This document shows, piece after piece, positions 7,273-15,057 of a stretch of 31,763 bases of DNA (position 1 is the stretch's first letter; each line of letters starts with the position of its first letter). Under the pieces are notes generated by a model. The model was given only the letters and a program-made list of their open reading frames with translations. It was not told the DNA's origin and did not search any database. This stretch comes from Baffinella frigidus (Eukaryota > Cryptophyceae > Cryptomonadales > Baffinellaceae), in the NCBI GenBank assembly GCA_026770585.1, contig MU646497.1:188424-220186 (forward strand). The letters run 5' to 3'. Both the position numbers and the translations under genes were made by a program.

Positions 7273-7415
7273 AGAATGCTAGAGGGGCCTATTTAAAACC
7301 GAACATATAAAGTCTTTACTACGCAAATGCTCAACTTTGTACCAGGATCAGATAAAAGTAACCTCGTGCGTGGTATAATTTTTGCCGGGCACGAGGTTAC
7401 TTTACCTTATCCTGG
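7273..7415. mobile_element. MITE family C fragment with a nested hairpin
   Basis: AGAATGCTAGAGGGGCCTAT at 7273 matches the ends of the family C element at 10991-11166. It is then replaced by a separate hairpin at 7342-7415, whose arms CCAGGATCAGATAAAAGTAA and its complement are about 27 bp long. The hairpin ends exactly where a partial copy of exon 5 resumes. Confidence 0.7.
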
Positions 7416-7446
7416 ATGAATACTCCCTCATGTCCAAACGCCCCTC
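7416..7446 (+). pseudogene. Partial 3' copy of exon 5 with donor
   Basis: Identical to 7211-7242 (DEYSLMSKRP) and followed by the same CTC|GTGAGCCC. The flanking MITE and hairpin separate it from the intact exon. It may be the footprint of a duplication that accompanied the insertion. Confidence 0.7.
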
Positions 7447-7562
7447 GTGAGCCCCGCGCCCTCACCATACCCCCTCGACCCGCACCCCATCCCAACACCT
7501 TTTTCTGCTGCAACAGTGTTAGCCGGATTCTCCGCCAGCCAGCTAACAGCCAATCAGACACC

Positions 7563-7703
7563 CTTATCCGGGGAAACCTATTTTTCTTTCATTTCCTGGC
7601 AACGAAAATTACTACACAACTCGTTTTTACTGGTAATATCAGAGTGTTGGTGTAGTGATTTTCGTTGTCAGGAAATGCAAGAAAAGTAGGCTTCCCCGGA
7701 TAA
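7563..7703. mobile_element. MITE family B, copy with imperfect arms
   Basis: Same outer end CTTATCCGGGGAAACCTATT as the element at 423-564, but the arms differ at several positions (GGCAACGAAAATTACTACAC against GTGTAGTGATTTTCGTTG). Confidence 0.9.
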
Positions 7704-7992
7704 ATCCTCATTATATGCGTACTCAGTCACCATACCCAGCTCATGTTTCCAGCACCCTCAGTTGAGTTTGGCAATATACGAAGCTGATATACGAAACGTT
7801 ACGTGGGATGTTCCACTCGTGCCGCCTCGAATTCGGTACTGAACACGCTCCATCCTCATTTCCCAGCGGGCGTATACACGTTACCAGCCAACGCTTCGTA
7901 TATCAGCTTCAGCATCACAGCTAATATACGAAGCAGCGTGCGGCTAACATACGAAGCGACGTGCGGCTAATATACGACGTGACGTGCGGCAG
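7704..7992 (+). repeat. TATACGAAGC repeats; no other feature seen
   Basis: ATACGAAGCTGATATACGAA at 7775 is inverted at 7889-7908. The unit CTAATATACGAAGC-GCGTGCGG is then repeated three times at 7919-7991, leading up to the acceptor of the exon at 7993. Confidence 0.75.
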
Positions 7993-8091
7993 GTGGAAGC
8001 CCGAAACAGGGGTCAAGTTGCCTGTGGGGGTGTCAGTGCGCCTCAACCTAGACTACATCTCGCGCGTCGGCCCCGTCGACGACAGGCAACC
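7993..8091 (+). CDS. Exon candidate 6, Cys-loop receptor-like strand region, truncated by a MITE
   Basis: After the acceptor GTGCGGCAG one base completes the split codon from exon 5. The frame then reads WKPETGVKLPVGVSVRLN, followed by LDYISRVGPVDDRQ. The alternating PVxVxVxLxL run followed by YIS-V--VD is the hallmark of the first beta strands of pentameric ligand-gated ion channel extracellular domains. A family B MITE begins at about 8094 and no donor is visible before it, so the exon is probably cut short. The family call rests on this short motif only; Cys-loop cysteines and membrane helices were not found in this window. Confidence 0.45.
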
Positions 8092-8093
8092 TC

Positions 8094-8223
8094 TAATCCG
8101 GGAACACGCATTTTTCGTTTAAAAACTGGCAACGAAAATTACCACACAACGGGCCAAGTGACCCGCAATTGTGTATTAATTTTCATTGCCAGCTTTCAAA
8201 ACAAAAAAACTTGTTCCCGGATG
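8094..8223. mobile_element. MITE family B, copy truncating exon 6
   Basis: Outer ends TAATCCGGGAACACG and GTTCCCGGATGA, inner CAACGAAAATTACCACACAA and its partial complement. The outer 20 bp differ from the copies at 423 and 7563 but match 19351-19474. Confidence 0.85.
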
Positions 8224-8324
8224 AGCTCCCACCATCCTCTTTCGGTTCCTAGACGCGTGGATCACTCATCTCCAGAAATGAGAACGAAAAAACAGAACCA
8301 CAGGAACTCCCCCACCCTATCCCT

Positions 8325-8463
8325 CCACTTAGCAGCGAGAAAGGACCTTTTCACCTCGAAATCAAGGTGAAAGTTCGGTTAGGTTCGAGGGTAATGGATA
8401 CGATTCCAGTACGAATAGTTTAGATGGACACTATCCATGAAGCCCCCGGTGGCTGCTAAGTGG
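8325..8463 (+). mobile_element. MITE family A, complete copy
   Basis: 139 bp from CCACTTAGCAGC to GCTGCTAAGTGG. The terminal repeats are perfect over 12 bp. Confidence 0.9.
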
Positions 8464-8576
8464 ATCACGCAACCCGCCCTTCCAAGTGCAGAGTTTTGAT
8501 CATTCGACACGCCCCGGATCCAGTAGGTCCTAGGGCTGCTAGGACGACTTGTTTCGCGCGCGCGAGCGAGATGGAT

Positions 8577-8581
8577 GGAGA

Positions 8582-8632
<51 letters not shown>
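8577..8632 (-). repeat. (GA)n microsatellite
   Basis: About 27 GA units with one GGGA interruption; on the minus strand it is a CT tract like those at 3810 and 18430. Confidence 0.95.
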
Positions 8633-8635
<3 letters not shown>

Positions 8636-8659
8636 TGATGTAAGCCTCTTGCACGGATG

Positions 8660-8922
8660 CCTAAACCCTAAACCATAACCCCCAAACCCTAAACCCTAAA
8701 CCATCCAACCTAAACCCTAAAACTTCATACAGGAAATCAGCGGATCTGTTCGGGATCCGTCTGGTCTCCGAAATCCCTCCACCCCGAACCCTTCACCCTC
8801 CACCCTCCACCCTCCACCCTCCACCCTCCAACCTCCACCCTCCACCCTCCACCCTCCACCCTCCACCCTCCACCCTCCACCCTCAACCCTCAACCCTCCA
8901 CCCTCAACCCTCAACCCTAAGC
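8660..8922 (+). repeat. Telomere-like CCCTAAA, then CCCTCCA array
   Basis: AAACCCT units at 8665-8720, a unique 60-bp spacer, then about 18 units of CACCCTC or CAACCCTC at 8785-8922. The spacer AGGAAATCAGCGGATCTGTT recurs with changes at 8925-8970 (CAGCGGACCTGTTCGGGATC). Confidence 0.9.
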
Positions 8923-9054
8923 CAGGAAGGCAGCGGACCTGTTCGGGATCCGTCTCGTTTCCGAAATCGCGCAGCTCCTCCAGGTTCTCCCCACGGAGGG
9001 CCTTTTTTCTTTTTCTTTTCAAAAGTGCATTTTTTACAAAAGTCAATCTGCAGT

Positions 9055-9145
9055 ATTCAAAAGTCAATTTGCGTAGGAAAACGGCATTCAAAAGTCAATT
9101 TCAAGAAGAAATCGGCTCCAAGAATGTCCCAATGGTTCCAAGACC
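9055..9145 (+). repeat. Interspersed repeat 'ATTCAAAAGTCAA', copy 2
   Basis: Two tandem ATTCAAAAGTCAATTT units followed by GGCTCCAAGAATG and ATGGTTCCAAG, in the same order as at 2330-2405. Confidence 0.7.
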
Positions 9146-9498
9146 GCACCTCGAACACCCCCACGTAGCGCCCTGCGTGGCATTCGATCCTCATCCCACC
9201 CTCATTTGCTCCACATACACACAAACATCCGCGCCCCAGCTTTCCCTCTTTTTGTCCGCGGACACCCGCGACGTTGTCTCCGCCCAATCCCCCAGCTAAC
9301 CACAACACCACCCCCCCCTCTCGATTATCAGGTCATCTCACACGAGTCAGCCGTGGGGCTCCTCACGGTATATCTGCAATGCCCGGGTATACGATTAGCG
9401 AGGAAGAAGAGAATACAGAGACGGGCGCGTGGGTTGCACCACAGCACCCACCCCCCTCTTCTGCTTCCCCAACCCAAAATCCCATCCCCAAACGACAG

Positions 9499-9742
9499 GT
9501 GGCGACCAAGAACGTTGAACACAAAAAGGTCTTTCAAAGTCGTAGGAGGGGGGCTCCTACCGTAGGCAATCCGTAGGCTCTGAGTACCTCGCTGGCGTTA
9601 GCTTAGGTGACACCCCCCCTCGCATGCGTCCCCAGCCCTGAACCCCACCCCCCAACAGGTGCCGACCCAGAACGTGGTAGTCGCGGGGCTTCTCCCAGGG
9701 CCGATCCTCGCAGAGACATCAACCTCGAAGACCGTGTAGTAA
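9499..9742 (+). pseudogene. Two damaged copies of the 9870 exon
   Basis: At 9499, after ACGACAG, GTGGCGACCAAGAACGTT matches only the first six codons. At 9659, after CCAACAG, VPTQNVVVAGLLPG is kept, but one extra base after CTCGCAGA shifts the frame and leads to a TAG. Both keep the acceptor. Confidence 0.6.
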
Positions 9743-9869
9743 AACGAAATTTCACCTGCTGACCTTATCCGCGGTTAATGGGGGCACTAGGACCGCGTGA
9801 CCACCTCGTGACCCACCTTTTCACACGAAATCGACCCTGATTGCCATGTCACCTGGCGTGGAACGACAG

Positions 9870-9966
9870 GTGCCGACCAAGAACGTGGTAGTCGCGGGGC
9901 TGCTCCCAGGGTCGGTTCTCGCAGACATCAACCTCGAACCCCCCACGGGCGACCCCCGCACGGTCC
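9870..9966 (+). CDS. Exon candidate 7, unknown protein
   Basis: After the acceptor GAACGACAG the frame reads VPTKNVVVAGLLPGSVLAD, then INLEPPTGDPR. Third positions are G/C-rich. The donor is not clear; CACG|GTCCGC near 9965 is one option, and the frame stays open to about 10070 through lower-quality sequence. The hydrophobic core VVVAGLLPGSVL could be a buried strand. Two broken copies precede it with their acceptors, which supports the 5' border. Family not recognised. Confidence 0.45.
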
Positions 9967-10139
9967 GCGCGCCTCCTACCTCTGCCACGCCTCCTAGCAC
10001 GCCAGAGCGCCTCATAGCACGCCAGAGTGGAGGAGGTTTTTTTCTTTCTTTCAAAACCTTTCTGGTTCTTTGACTTTTGACAAGGTTCTTTGACTTTTGA
10101 CAACCACTGCCTTGAGGGGTTTTCGGCAACACCTTCCAA

Positions 10140-10487
10140 GAATCTGGCGTGGTACCTCTACCTGCGTGGAATTGGGCTCGCCAATTATAAAACTGAGCTC
10201 ATTTAAAACTCGAAACGGCTCCAATTTCTTTATGAAACCACGATAGTTTTAACATTTGTACCATAAACGAGCGACTTTACAAATCTATAGTTATGAGCGT
10301 CGATTATGAAATTGGGCTCGTTATTCGTGTATTTTAGGTGCACGTGTGTACTAGGGTTCCTGATTTGAATTTTGGTACTAGGTTTCCTGTACCAGGGTTC
10401 CTGCAGTAAATGTATTGAATGGCTCGCCCAGTTGTACAGAGACAGGGCAGAGCAGGAGGCCTCCCGTCCCAAGTTACTTGGGACCAT
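10140..10487. other. No gene supported
   Basis: AT-richer sequence with two direct AATTGGGCTCG motifs (about 10170 and 10308) and TTTGTACCATAAA at 10250. The same phrase occurs in the repeat family at 12347 and 14610, so this is probably a diverged non-coding element. Confidence 0.4.
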
Positions 10488-10661
10488 TCGTGTGTGATTC
10501 AAGGGCGCGGCACACAGGCCTGATTCATGGGCCCACGAATCAGGCATGTGTAGATATATATCTTTGCCCAGGCTTGCCGCCCAGTGGCCGATGATTCAGA
10601 TTCCCGGGCGTCACCACACAGCCATCCGTGTGTGATTCGAAGGCGCGGCACACAGGCCGGA
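10488..10661 (+). repeat. Direct repeat pair ~35 bp
   Basis: CGTGTGTGATTCAAGGGCGC and CGTGTGTGATTCGAAGGCGC, each followed by GGCACACAGGCC, at 10490 and 10627. GATTCATGGGCCCACGAATC between them forms a small palindrome. Confidence 0.8.
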
Positions 10662-10672
10662 CGTACACATAT

Positions 10673-10838
10673 TAATAGGGTAATGGCCCGAAAAGGGGGT
10701 AGTTAGGCCTACGGCATTGCCTAGGACCTTCTACCGTAGGCCGAGACTTTTTGGTCCTAGGATCCCTCGGCCTACGGTAGGAGGTCTTAGGCAATGCCGT
10801 AGGCCTAACTACCCCATTTTCGGGACGTTAGCCTATGA
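10673..10838. mobile_element. MITE family E, copy 1
   Basis: A fold-back element with arms of over 50 bp (TAATAGGGTAATGGCCCGAA and, complementary at the right, ATTCATAGGCTAACGTCCCG), centre TTGGTCCTAGGATCCC. The copy at 24397-24564 is about 95% identical, so the family moved recently. It shares CCTACGGTAGG with family F. Confidence 0.9.
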
Positions 10839-10990
10839 ATGTTCCTTTCTATACATTGGCCTATGTACATATCTTACCGCAGGCTTGCCACCCGTGACAG
10901 ATGTGCGGATGCCCGAGTGCCAAACCAGGTATTCCCTAGGGTTCCCAGAAGAGTCGCCAACACCCTCCCGGGAGTCTCCTGGACCACTCA

Positions 10991-11166
10991 AGAATGCTGG
11001 AGGATCCTATTTACATGTGGGGTTGTAAATATTTGTACCAGGATAGGGTGTTCCAACCTCGCGCCTGTGCTAATTTCGCAGAGTTACATGACCAATCAAC
11101 GAAATTTACTGCACAAATGCCACTTTTAAAATCGCATTGGTTTTAAATAGGCCCCTCTAGCATTCT
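10991..11166. mobile_element. MITE family C, complete copy
   Basis: 176 bp, terminal inverted repeat AGAATGCTGGAGGATCCTAT at the left with its near complement ATAGGCCCCTCTAGCATTCT at the right. A fragment is at 7273. Confidence 0.85.
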
Positions 11167-11228
11167 GGTGTGGGGCATCACCCTCCCGGCTCTTGCTCAG
11201 GCCATTCCCAGCGGCAACACTCTCATAC

Positions 11229-11389
11229 CCACACAGCGGAGTTCCAAGGGATTTCGAATAACCCCTAAGCGATAAGACCTAGGACGCTACGGTAGGCAAC
11301 CCGTAGGGACATAGGGGGGTTCCTACGGATAAGGTAACGGAAACTCAGCCCAAAATGGGCCGAAAATCCCTTCGTAGCCCGCTGTGTGG
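11229..11389. mobile_element. MITE family F, complete copy
   Basis: 161 bp, ends CCACACAGCGGAGTTCCAAG and its near complement. Inner CCTACGGTAGGC-like and CATAGGGGGGTTCCTACGG blocks. Other copies are at 15902 (truncated), 16193 and 29668 (inverted). Confidence 0.9.
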
Positions 11390-11604
11390 ACGCACAGACC
11401 CGCCTTGGGTGCCCGGCCTCTTCCTCCTCTTTGGCATGCAGACAGCCAACGCTCGCCGTGGACTTACTTGGACGCGACTCTGCTACACAACATTGCAATA
11501 ATTATTTTCAACGGGGTTCCACGCCATCTATGGTAAATTTCGTTCCGAGTCACGGCCAAATACGTCATCCTTTAACACAGCATTTCGGAACTCCACATCC
11601 GCAG

Positions 11605-11646
11605 GGGCAGGAGCTCTACGACCAGCTCAACGCCGCACTTCTCGAA
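11605..11646 (+). pseudogene. 5' copy of the 11954 exon
   Basis: After ATCCGCAG it encodes GQELYDQLNAALLE, two silent changes and one Phe-to-Leu change from the longer copy, then runs into repeat sequence with a stop. Confidence 0.6.
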
Positions 11647-11782
11647 ACATTGCAATGCTGATTTTCCATGGGTTTCCACGCCATCTATTTCAAATTTCCA
11701 CGCCATCTATCGTAAATTTCGTTGCGATTCGCGACCAAACACGTCCTCCTGTAACGTACGCGACCAGCACTCTCCCTCCGCA

Positions 11783-11839
11783 TTTTGTGCCAAGTCGCGT
11801 CCAAGTCTCCGGTGGACTTGGACGCGACTTGGCACAAAA
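11783..11839. repeat. Perfect 25-bp stem hairpin
   Basis: TTTTGTGCCAAGTCGCGTCC plus AAGTC pairs exactly with the segment ending at 11839 around a 7-nt loop. A diverged single arm (CTTACTTGGACGCGACT) is at 11462-11478. Confidence 0.9.
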
Positions 11840-11953
11840 TTTACGATAGATGACTTTACACCACATTGAAAGAAAAGCTTGTCATATTTTGTACCATAAA
11901 GTCACGTTCAAATACGTCCTCTAAAATAGCGTTTCGACACGTGACCTCCGCAG

Positions 11954-12114
11954 GGGCAAGAGCTCTACGACCAGCTCAACGCCGCGTTTCTCGACCCAGA
12001 CTCGCCCCTCCACGACGCAACCAAATACCCCCTCCTCTCGTCCGCCTCACGATTCATCCACCGCAGTACGCCGCACGCTGTCGTGTACGCCCCCCCCTCC
12101 CCCTCCTGCCCCTG
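11954..12114 (+). CDS. Exon candidate 8, unknown protein, several copies
   Basis: After the acceptor CTCCGCAG the frame reads GQELYDQLNAAFLDPDSP, then LHDATKYPLLSSASRF and STPHAVVYA, with strong third-position bias to C. The 3' end is uncertain: GTC|GTGTAC is a possible donor near 12092, otherwise the frame runs into poly-C and stops at 12112-12114. Degenerate copies follow at 12210-12310 and 12460-12545, and the tail (GCTGTTGTGTATGCC) recurs twice more before the gap at 12886. Family unknown; the peptide would be soluble and mixed helix/loop. Confidence 0.5.
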
Positions 12115-12124
12115 ATGAATACAA

Positions 12125-12200
12125 TTTTGGTGTATCTTGAGGGTAGAAATAAGACAGTCGTCTATCTAGACTTTTTTGAGAGCCTTAAGATACACCAGAA
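12125..12200. mobile_element. Small hairpin element between exon copies
   Basis: TTTTGGTGTATCTTGAGG pairs with CCTTAAGATACACCAGA. It sits exactly between two copies of the CCAGACTCGCCCCTCCACGA segment and so interrupted or duplicated it. Confidence 0.75.
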
Positions 12201-12205
12201 TCGGA

Positions 12206-12545
12206 TCGGACCCAGACTCGCCCCTCCACGACGCAACCAAATACCCCCTCCCCTCCTCTCGTCCGCCTCCCGATTCATCCTCTGCAGTACGCCGCACGCC
12301 GTCGAGTATGCCCCCCCACCCCCTTCTGTCCCCGGAGTGCCTATGCGTGAGCTATTTCCTACCTTTGGGGCTTTGCAATAGCTGGGTGTGTACCATAGAT
12401 CTTTTAGATGGACAGTTCCCGAAATTAAGTCTACCCAGGTCCGGAATGAGACCATATCATCCCGCCCCTTCACGACGCGACGAAATACCGCCTCCCGATT
12501 CATCCTCCGTAGTACGCCGCACGCTGTCGTGTATGCCCCTCCATC
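12206..12545 (+). pseudogene. Two further degenerate copies of exon 8
   Basis: 12210-12310 keeps CTCGCCCCTCCACGACGCAA and the ACGCCGCACGCCGTC end but has a 5-bp duplication (CCTCC) that shifts the frame. 12460-12545 is shorter and has lost internal codons. Between them lies the repeat at 12347. Confidence 0.6.
12347..12460 (+). repeat. Interspersed repeat 'GTACCATAGATCT', copy 1
   Basis: Matches 14606-14715 in order: GAGC-ATTTC-TAC, GGGTGTGTACCATARATCT, AGATGGACRGTTC, CGAAATTAA-TCTAC. About 75-80% identity by eye; no coding sense. Confidence 0.75.
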
Positions 12546-12546
12546 C

Positions 12547-12670
12547 CCCTGAACCCTGAACCCTGAACCCTGAACCCTGAACCCTTGACCCTGAACCCTG
12601 AACTCTGAACCCTGAACCCTAAACTCTTCTCCCGAACCCGTAAACCCTGAACCGTAATTCCTAATCCCCA
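12547..12670 (+). repeat. Telomere-like CCCTGAA array
   Basis: CCCTGAA units decaying into CCCGTAA, CCTAATT and CCCAAATT at the right end. Confidence 0.9.
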
Positions 12671-12885
12671 AATTCCTAATCTCCACCGGATTGCTGTTGT
12701 GTATGCCCCCCCCTCCCGTGGGCATGCATGCCCTGAGAGTTGATTACTGGCGAGGTCTTCACCCCCCCCCCCCCCCCTCGCGATTCATCCTCCGCAGTGC
12801 GCCCCCCCCCCCCCCCCCCCCCCCCCCACCCCCCCTCTGTCCTCAGATTGCTGTTGTGTATGCCCCCCCCCCCCCCCCCCCCCCC

Positions 12886-12971
12886 NNNNNNNNNNNNNNN
12901 NNNNNNNNNNNNNNNNNNNNNNNNNNNNNNNNNNNNNNNNNNNNNNNNNNNNNNNNNNNNNNNNNNNNNNN
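12886..12971. other. Assembly gap (86 N) between poly-C tracts
   Basis: Undetermined bases flanked by more than 15 C on the left and 8 C on the right, with further poly-C at 12763 and 12802. Sequencing probably failed in the homopolymer. Frames and spacing across it are unreliable. Confidence 1.
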
Positions 12972-13005
12972 CCCCCCCCACACCACCGTGGTGTATGTCG
13001 GGGAC

Positions 13006-13068
13006 AGGAGGCGTTACCCGCGTGTCGGTCCGGGTGTACACGCGAGAGGGCGCCAGGACTGTGCATGA
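13006..13068 (+). CDS. Short exon-like segment with a second copy
   Basis: GVTRVSVRVYTREGARTVHE is open from about 13009 to 13068 and ends at GA|GTGATGG, a possible donor, or at the TGA. The segment CGGGTGTACACGCGAGAGGG...CATGAGTGATGG recurs at 13243-13290, where a TAG replaces GAG (CGATAG), so that copy is dead. Too short for a family call. Confidence 0.3.
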   Translation, partial: RRRYPRVGPGVHARGRQDCA

Positions 13069-13221
13069 GTGATGGAGCGTGATGGAGCATCGCGACAGTG
13101 GGGGAGGGTGGGGGGGCATCAGAGGATAGAAAGCCCTCCTCTGCACATATGTTGATGTGCTGAAGAGTTGGTATTGTGATGGAACGTTGGTGGTGGGGTG
13201 CGGGAGGTGGGGGCGGTGCAG

Positions 13222-13239
13222 AAGTTATTAGCCGAAAAG
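13222..13239 (+). pseudogene. Truncated copy of the coiled-coil exon
   Basis: After GGTGCAG, AAGTTATTAGCCGAAAAG encodes KLLAEK with three silent changes from 13358-13375, then joins directly to the GGGGTGTACACGCG repeat. Confidence 0.55.
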
Positions 13240-13357
13240 ATCGGGGTGTACACGCGATAGGGCGCCAGGACTGCGCATGAGTGATCGAAGTTTGGTGTCA
13301 GGAGTGATGGAGCTTTGGTGTCGTGGTGGCAGGGTACGGGAAGCGGGGGCGGCGCAG

Positions 13358-13415
13358 AAGTTGTTGGCCGAGAAGCAACAGGAGCAGGCCAAGGCCGAGG
13401 CCGCCACACTAGCAG
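13358..13415 (+). CDS. Charged coiled-coil exon, best copy
   Basis: After the acceptor GGCGCAG: KLLAEKQQEQAKAEAATLA, then donor GCAG|GTCAGC, 58 bp. The Ala/Glu/Lys/Gln composition with leucines about every seven residues suggests a helical coiled-coil segment. Related copies at 13222, 13631 and 13795 keep mostly silent or conservative changes. Function unknown; such segments usually mediate oligomerisation. Confidence 0.5.
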
Positions 13416-13630
13416 GTCAGCTCTACATTTTTGCGTGGTTGATTCTTGACCCCTGGCACCAGGCTTCCGACAGAGAGGCCATAGACTAGAGAGAGAGGCC
13501 TGGTTCCAGAGGTCTGTGGTACCAAGTTCTTGAGGTCCTTTAGGTTCTTTGAGCTCCCACGATAGGCGGACACTGGAACTTGTTCTCCGGCCAGAGACTA
13601 GAGAGAGGCCTTGGCGTGGATGGTCTCGAG

Positions 13631-13679
13631 GTTGAGAGGCAGCAGGACCACGCCAAGGCCGAGGCCGCCTCTCTCGCAG
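13631..13679 (+). CDS. Second copy of the coiled-coil exon
   Basis: VERQQDHAKAEAASLAG, ending with the same type of donor, CTCGCAG|GTGCCT. Upstream, GAGACTAGAGAGAGGCCT matches the sequence at 13481-13501 downstream of the first copy, so a unit of exon plus intron was duplicated. No clean acceptor directly precedes it. Confidence 0.4.
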
Positions 13680-13794
13680 GTGCCTTCACTGCCCCCACTT
13701 CCCGCACCTTGCCAACACCAACGCTCCACCACAACACCAAACTTCGAATACTCATGCACAGTCCATTACAACACCAAACTTCGACCACGAAGTT

Positions 13795-13855
13795 TTTTGG
13801 CCGAGAAGAAGCAGGAGCAGGCTAAGGCCGAGGCCGCCTCTCTCGCAAGTGCAGA
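13795..13855 (+). pseudogene. Third copy of the coiled-coil exon
   Basis: FLAEKKQEQAKAEAASLA in frame from about 13796, but the donor GCAG|GT has become GCAAGTGCAG and the expected AAG acceptor context is lost. GCA|AGTGCA offers no GT at the same place; a shifted GT two bases later could still work. Confidence 0.45.
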
Positions 13856-13989
13856 GATACGATTTTACTATATCTCTCAATGGTTTTATTACAGACCGAT
13901 CCCAATTTTTTTCCACCATGGATGAAATGGGTTGTTTCGGAACGCAAGCAGCATCCGCACTCGGACGTCGGAAGAGTTCTCCTCGACGT

Positions 13990-14110
13990 CGGAAGTGTCA
14001 CTTTCGGCCGAAAGACAACCGCTCTAGTAGAGCGGTTGTCACATCTGGTGGCCACGAAAAGAATATCCAGAACGTTCCAGAGCTATCCATGACTTTCCAG
14101 AACTCAGGCT
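13990..14110. repeat. Small hairpin and CCAGAA repeat
   Basis: GACAACCGCTCTAGTAGAGCGGTTGTC at 14015-14041 is a perfect palindrome. AGAACGTTCCAGAGCTATCC...CTTTCCAGAACTC at 14068-14105 recurs at 14450-14500 with changes, giving direct repeats about 380 bp apart. Confidence 0.75.
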
Positions 14111-14140
14111 TACTGACTATTGTGGCTGGCGTCACCCGCA

Positions 14141-14251
14141 GCAACAAAGCGGGAAGCAGCCGAGAAACCAGTGGCAGCCGAGAAGCCGGTGGAGCAGCCA
14201 GCACGACAGGAGCGGCCATTGTCAGCAGCCTCGTCAAAAGCCCGCCTTCTG
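14141..14251 (+). CDS. Exon candidate, Lys/Glu/Pro-rich linker
   Basis: After CACCCGCAG the frame reads KREAAEKPVAAEKPVEQPA, then RQERPLSAASSKARLL, with a possible donor CTTCTG|GTCTGC at 14252. The duplicated AAEKPV motif and lack of hydrophobics suggest a disordered linker. The frame stays open to 14641 through the repeats, and a hydrophobic stretch (PWLLLCTCVSALMRPIVF) appears near 14372, but in that part another frame is equally open, so I do not extend the exon. Confidence 0.35.
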
Positions 14252-14605
14252 GTCTGCATCTGCCCCTCAAATCTCGCAACCCGAGAGATCTCGAGAGGTC
14301 GCGAGATTTCAGCCCCGGAATTCAAATCTCGTGACTCGAGGGTTCTCGAGGGCTCTGGAAGGAGGCGGTGTATGCCGTGGCTGCTGTTGTGCACCTGCGT
14401 GTCCGCGCTGATGCGACCCATCGTCTTCCTGGACCCGATGAAGATCGTTTCAGAGCGTTCCAGAGCTTTCTGGATATTTCCAGAATTTTCCAGAACTCCC
14501 GCGTTGCGAAAATGCTTCATTCGCGCTGTCCGTACGACGCACACTGTCTGCGCCGACAATTTCTTCGCGTTCCTGAATAGATTTAATTTCAGGATTAGCT
14601 TGGCG

Positions 14606-14715
14606 TTTGAGCCATTTCGTACTTTTATGGCTTTAAAATAGGTGGGTTTGTACCATAAATCTGGAAGATGGACGGTTCTCGAAATTAAATCTACTCAAGA
14701 CCGGGACGAAATTGA
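14606..14715 (+). repeat. Interspersed repeat 'GTACCATAAATCT', copy 2
   Basis: Same block order as 12347-12460. Part of the phrase (TTTGTACCATAAA) is also at 10250. Confidence 0.7.
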
Positions 14716-14810
14716 CTCGCGCGGTGGTGCCAGGAACGTCCTCGGTCGGGGCAAAGCCAGAACACCTACACCAGCACCGTCAGCAATGCTGAGCGCGCGT
14801 CGGTACGAGA

Positions 14811-15040
14811 CTTCAGGGTTTAGGGTTTAGGGTTTAGGGTTTAGGGTGCAGGGTTTATGGTTTAGGTTTTTGGGTTTCGGTTTGAGGGTGGAGGGTTTGG
14901 GGTTTATGGTTTAGGGATTAGGGTTTAGGGATGAGGGTTTAGGGTTGAGGGTTAAGGTTCAGGATTCAGGGTTCAGGGTGTCGGGTTTCAGGGTGTCGGG
15001 TGCAGGATTCAGGGTTCAGGGTGTCGGGTTTTTGAGATTG
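14811..15040 (+). repeat. Telomere-like GGTTTAG array (G-rich)
   Basis: Begins as perfect GGTTTAG heptamers and decays into GGTTCAG and GGTGTCG units. It is in the opposite orientation to the C-rich array at 15316-15425, so the 270 bp between them are bracketed by inverted telomere-like tracts. Confidence 0.95.
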
Positions 15041-15057
15041 GGGTTTGGTGTCTCCCC

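Larger units (their letters stand above)
11500..11880 (+). repeat. Triplicated leader of the 11954 exon
   Basis: CACATTG, TTCCACGCCATCTATNGTAAA, CAAATACGTC and CCTNTAACA-type blocks recur upstream of each copy of the exon start (near 11490-11600, 11650-11760 and 11858-11950), with rearrangements between copies. Confidence 0.6.
13268..13760. repeat. Inverted copies flanking the coiled-coil exon
   Basis: 13268-13345 (GATCGAAGTTTGGTGTCAGG...) and 13692-13765 (complementary, ending CCAAACTTCGAATACTCATG) are inverted copies about 350 bp apart. CCAAACTTCG then occurs once more at 13773. The exon copies at 13358 and 13631 lie between the arms. Confidence 0.65.

Noticed and set aside
12162-13409. 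Long Gly- or Pro-rich frames around 12.2-13.4 kb
   Set aside because: They are products of poly-C tracts, telomere-like repeats and the N gap.
14360-14440. A membrane-spanning exon (MPWLLLCTCVSALMRPIVF)
   Set aside because: Another frame of the same bases (VYAVAAVVHLRVRAD) is at least as protein-like, and neither has clear splice borders.
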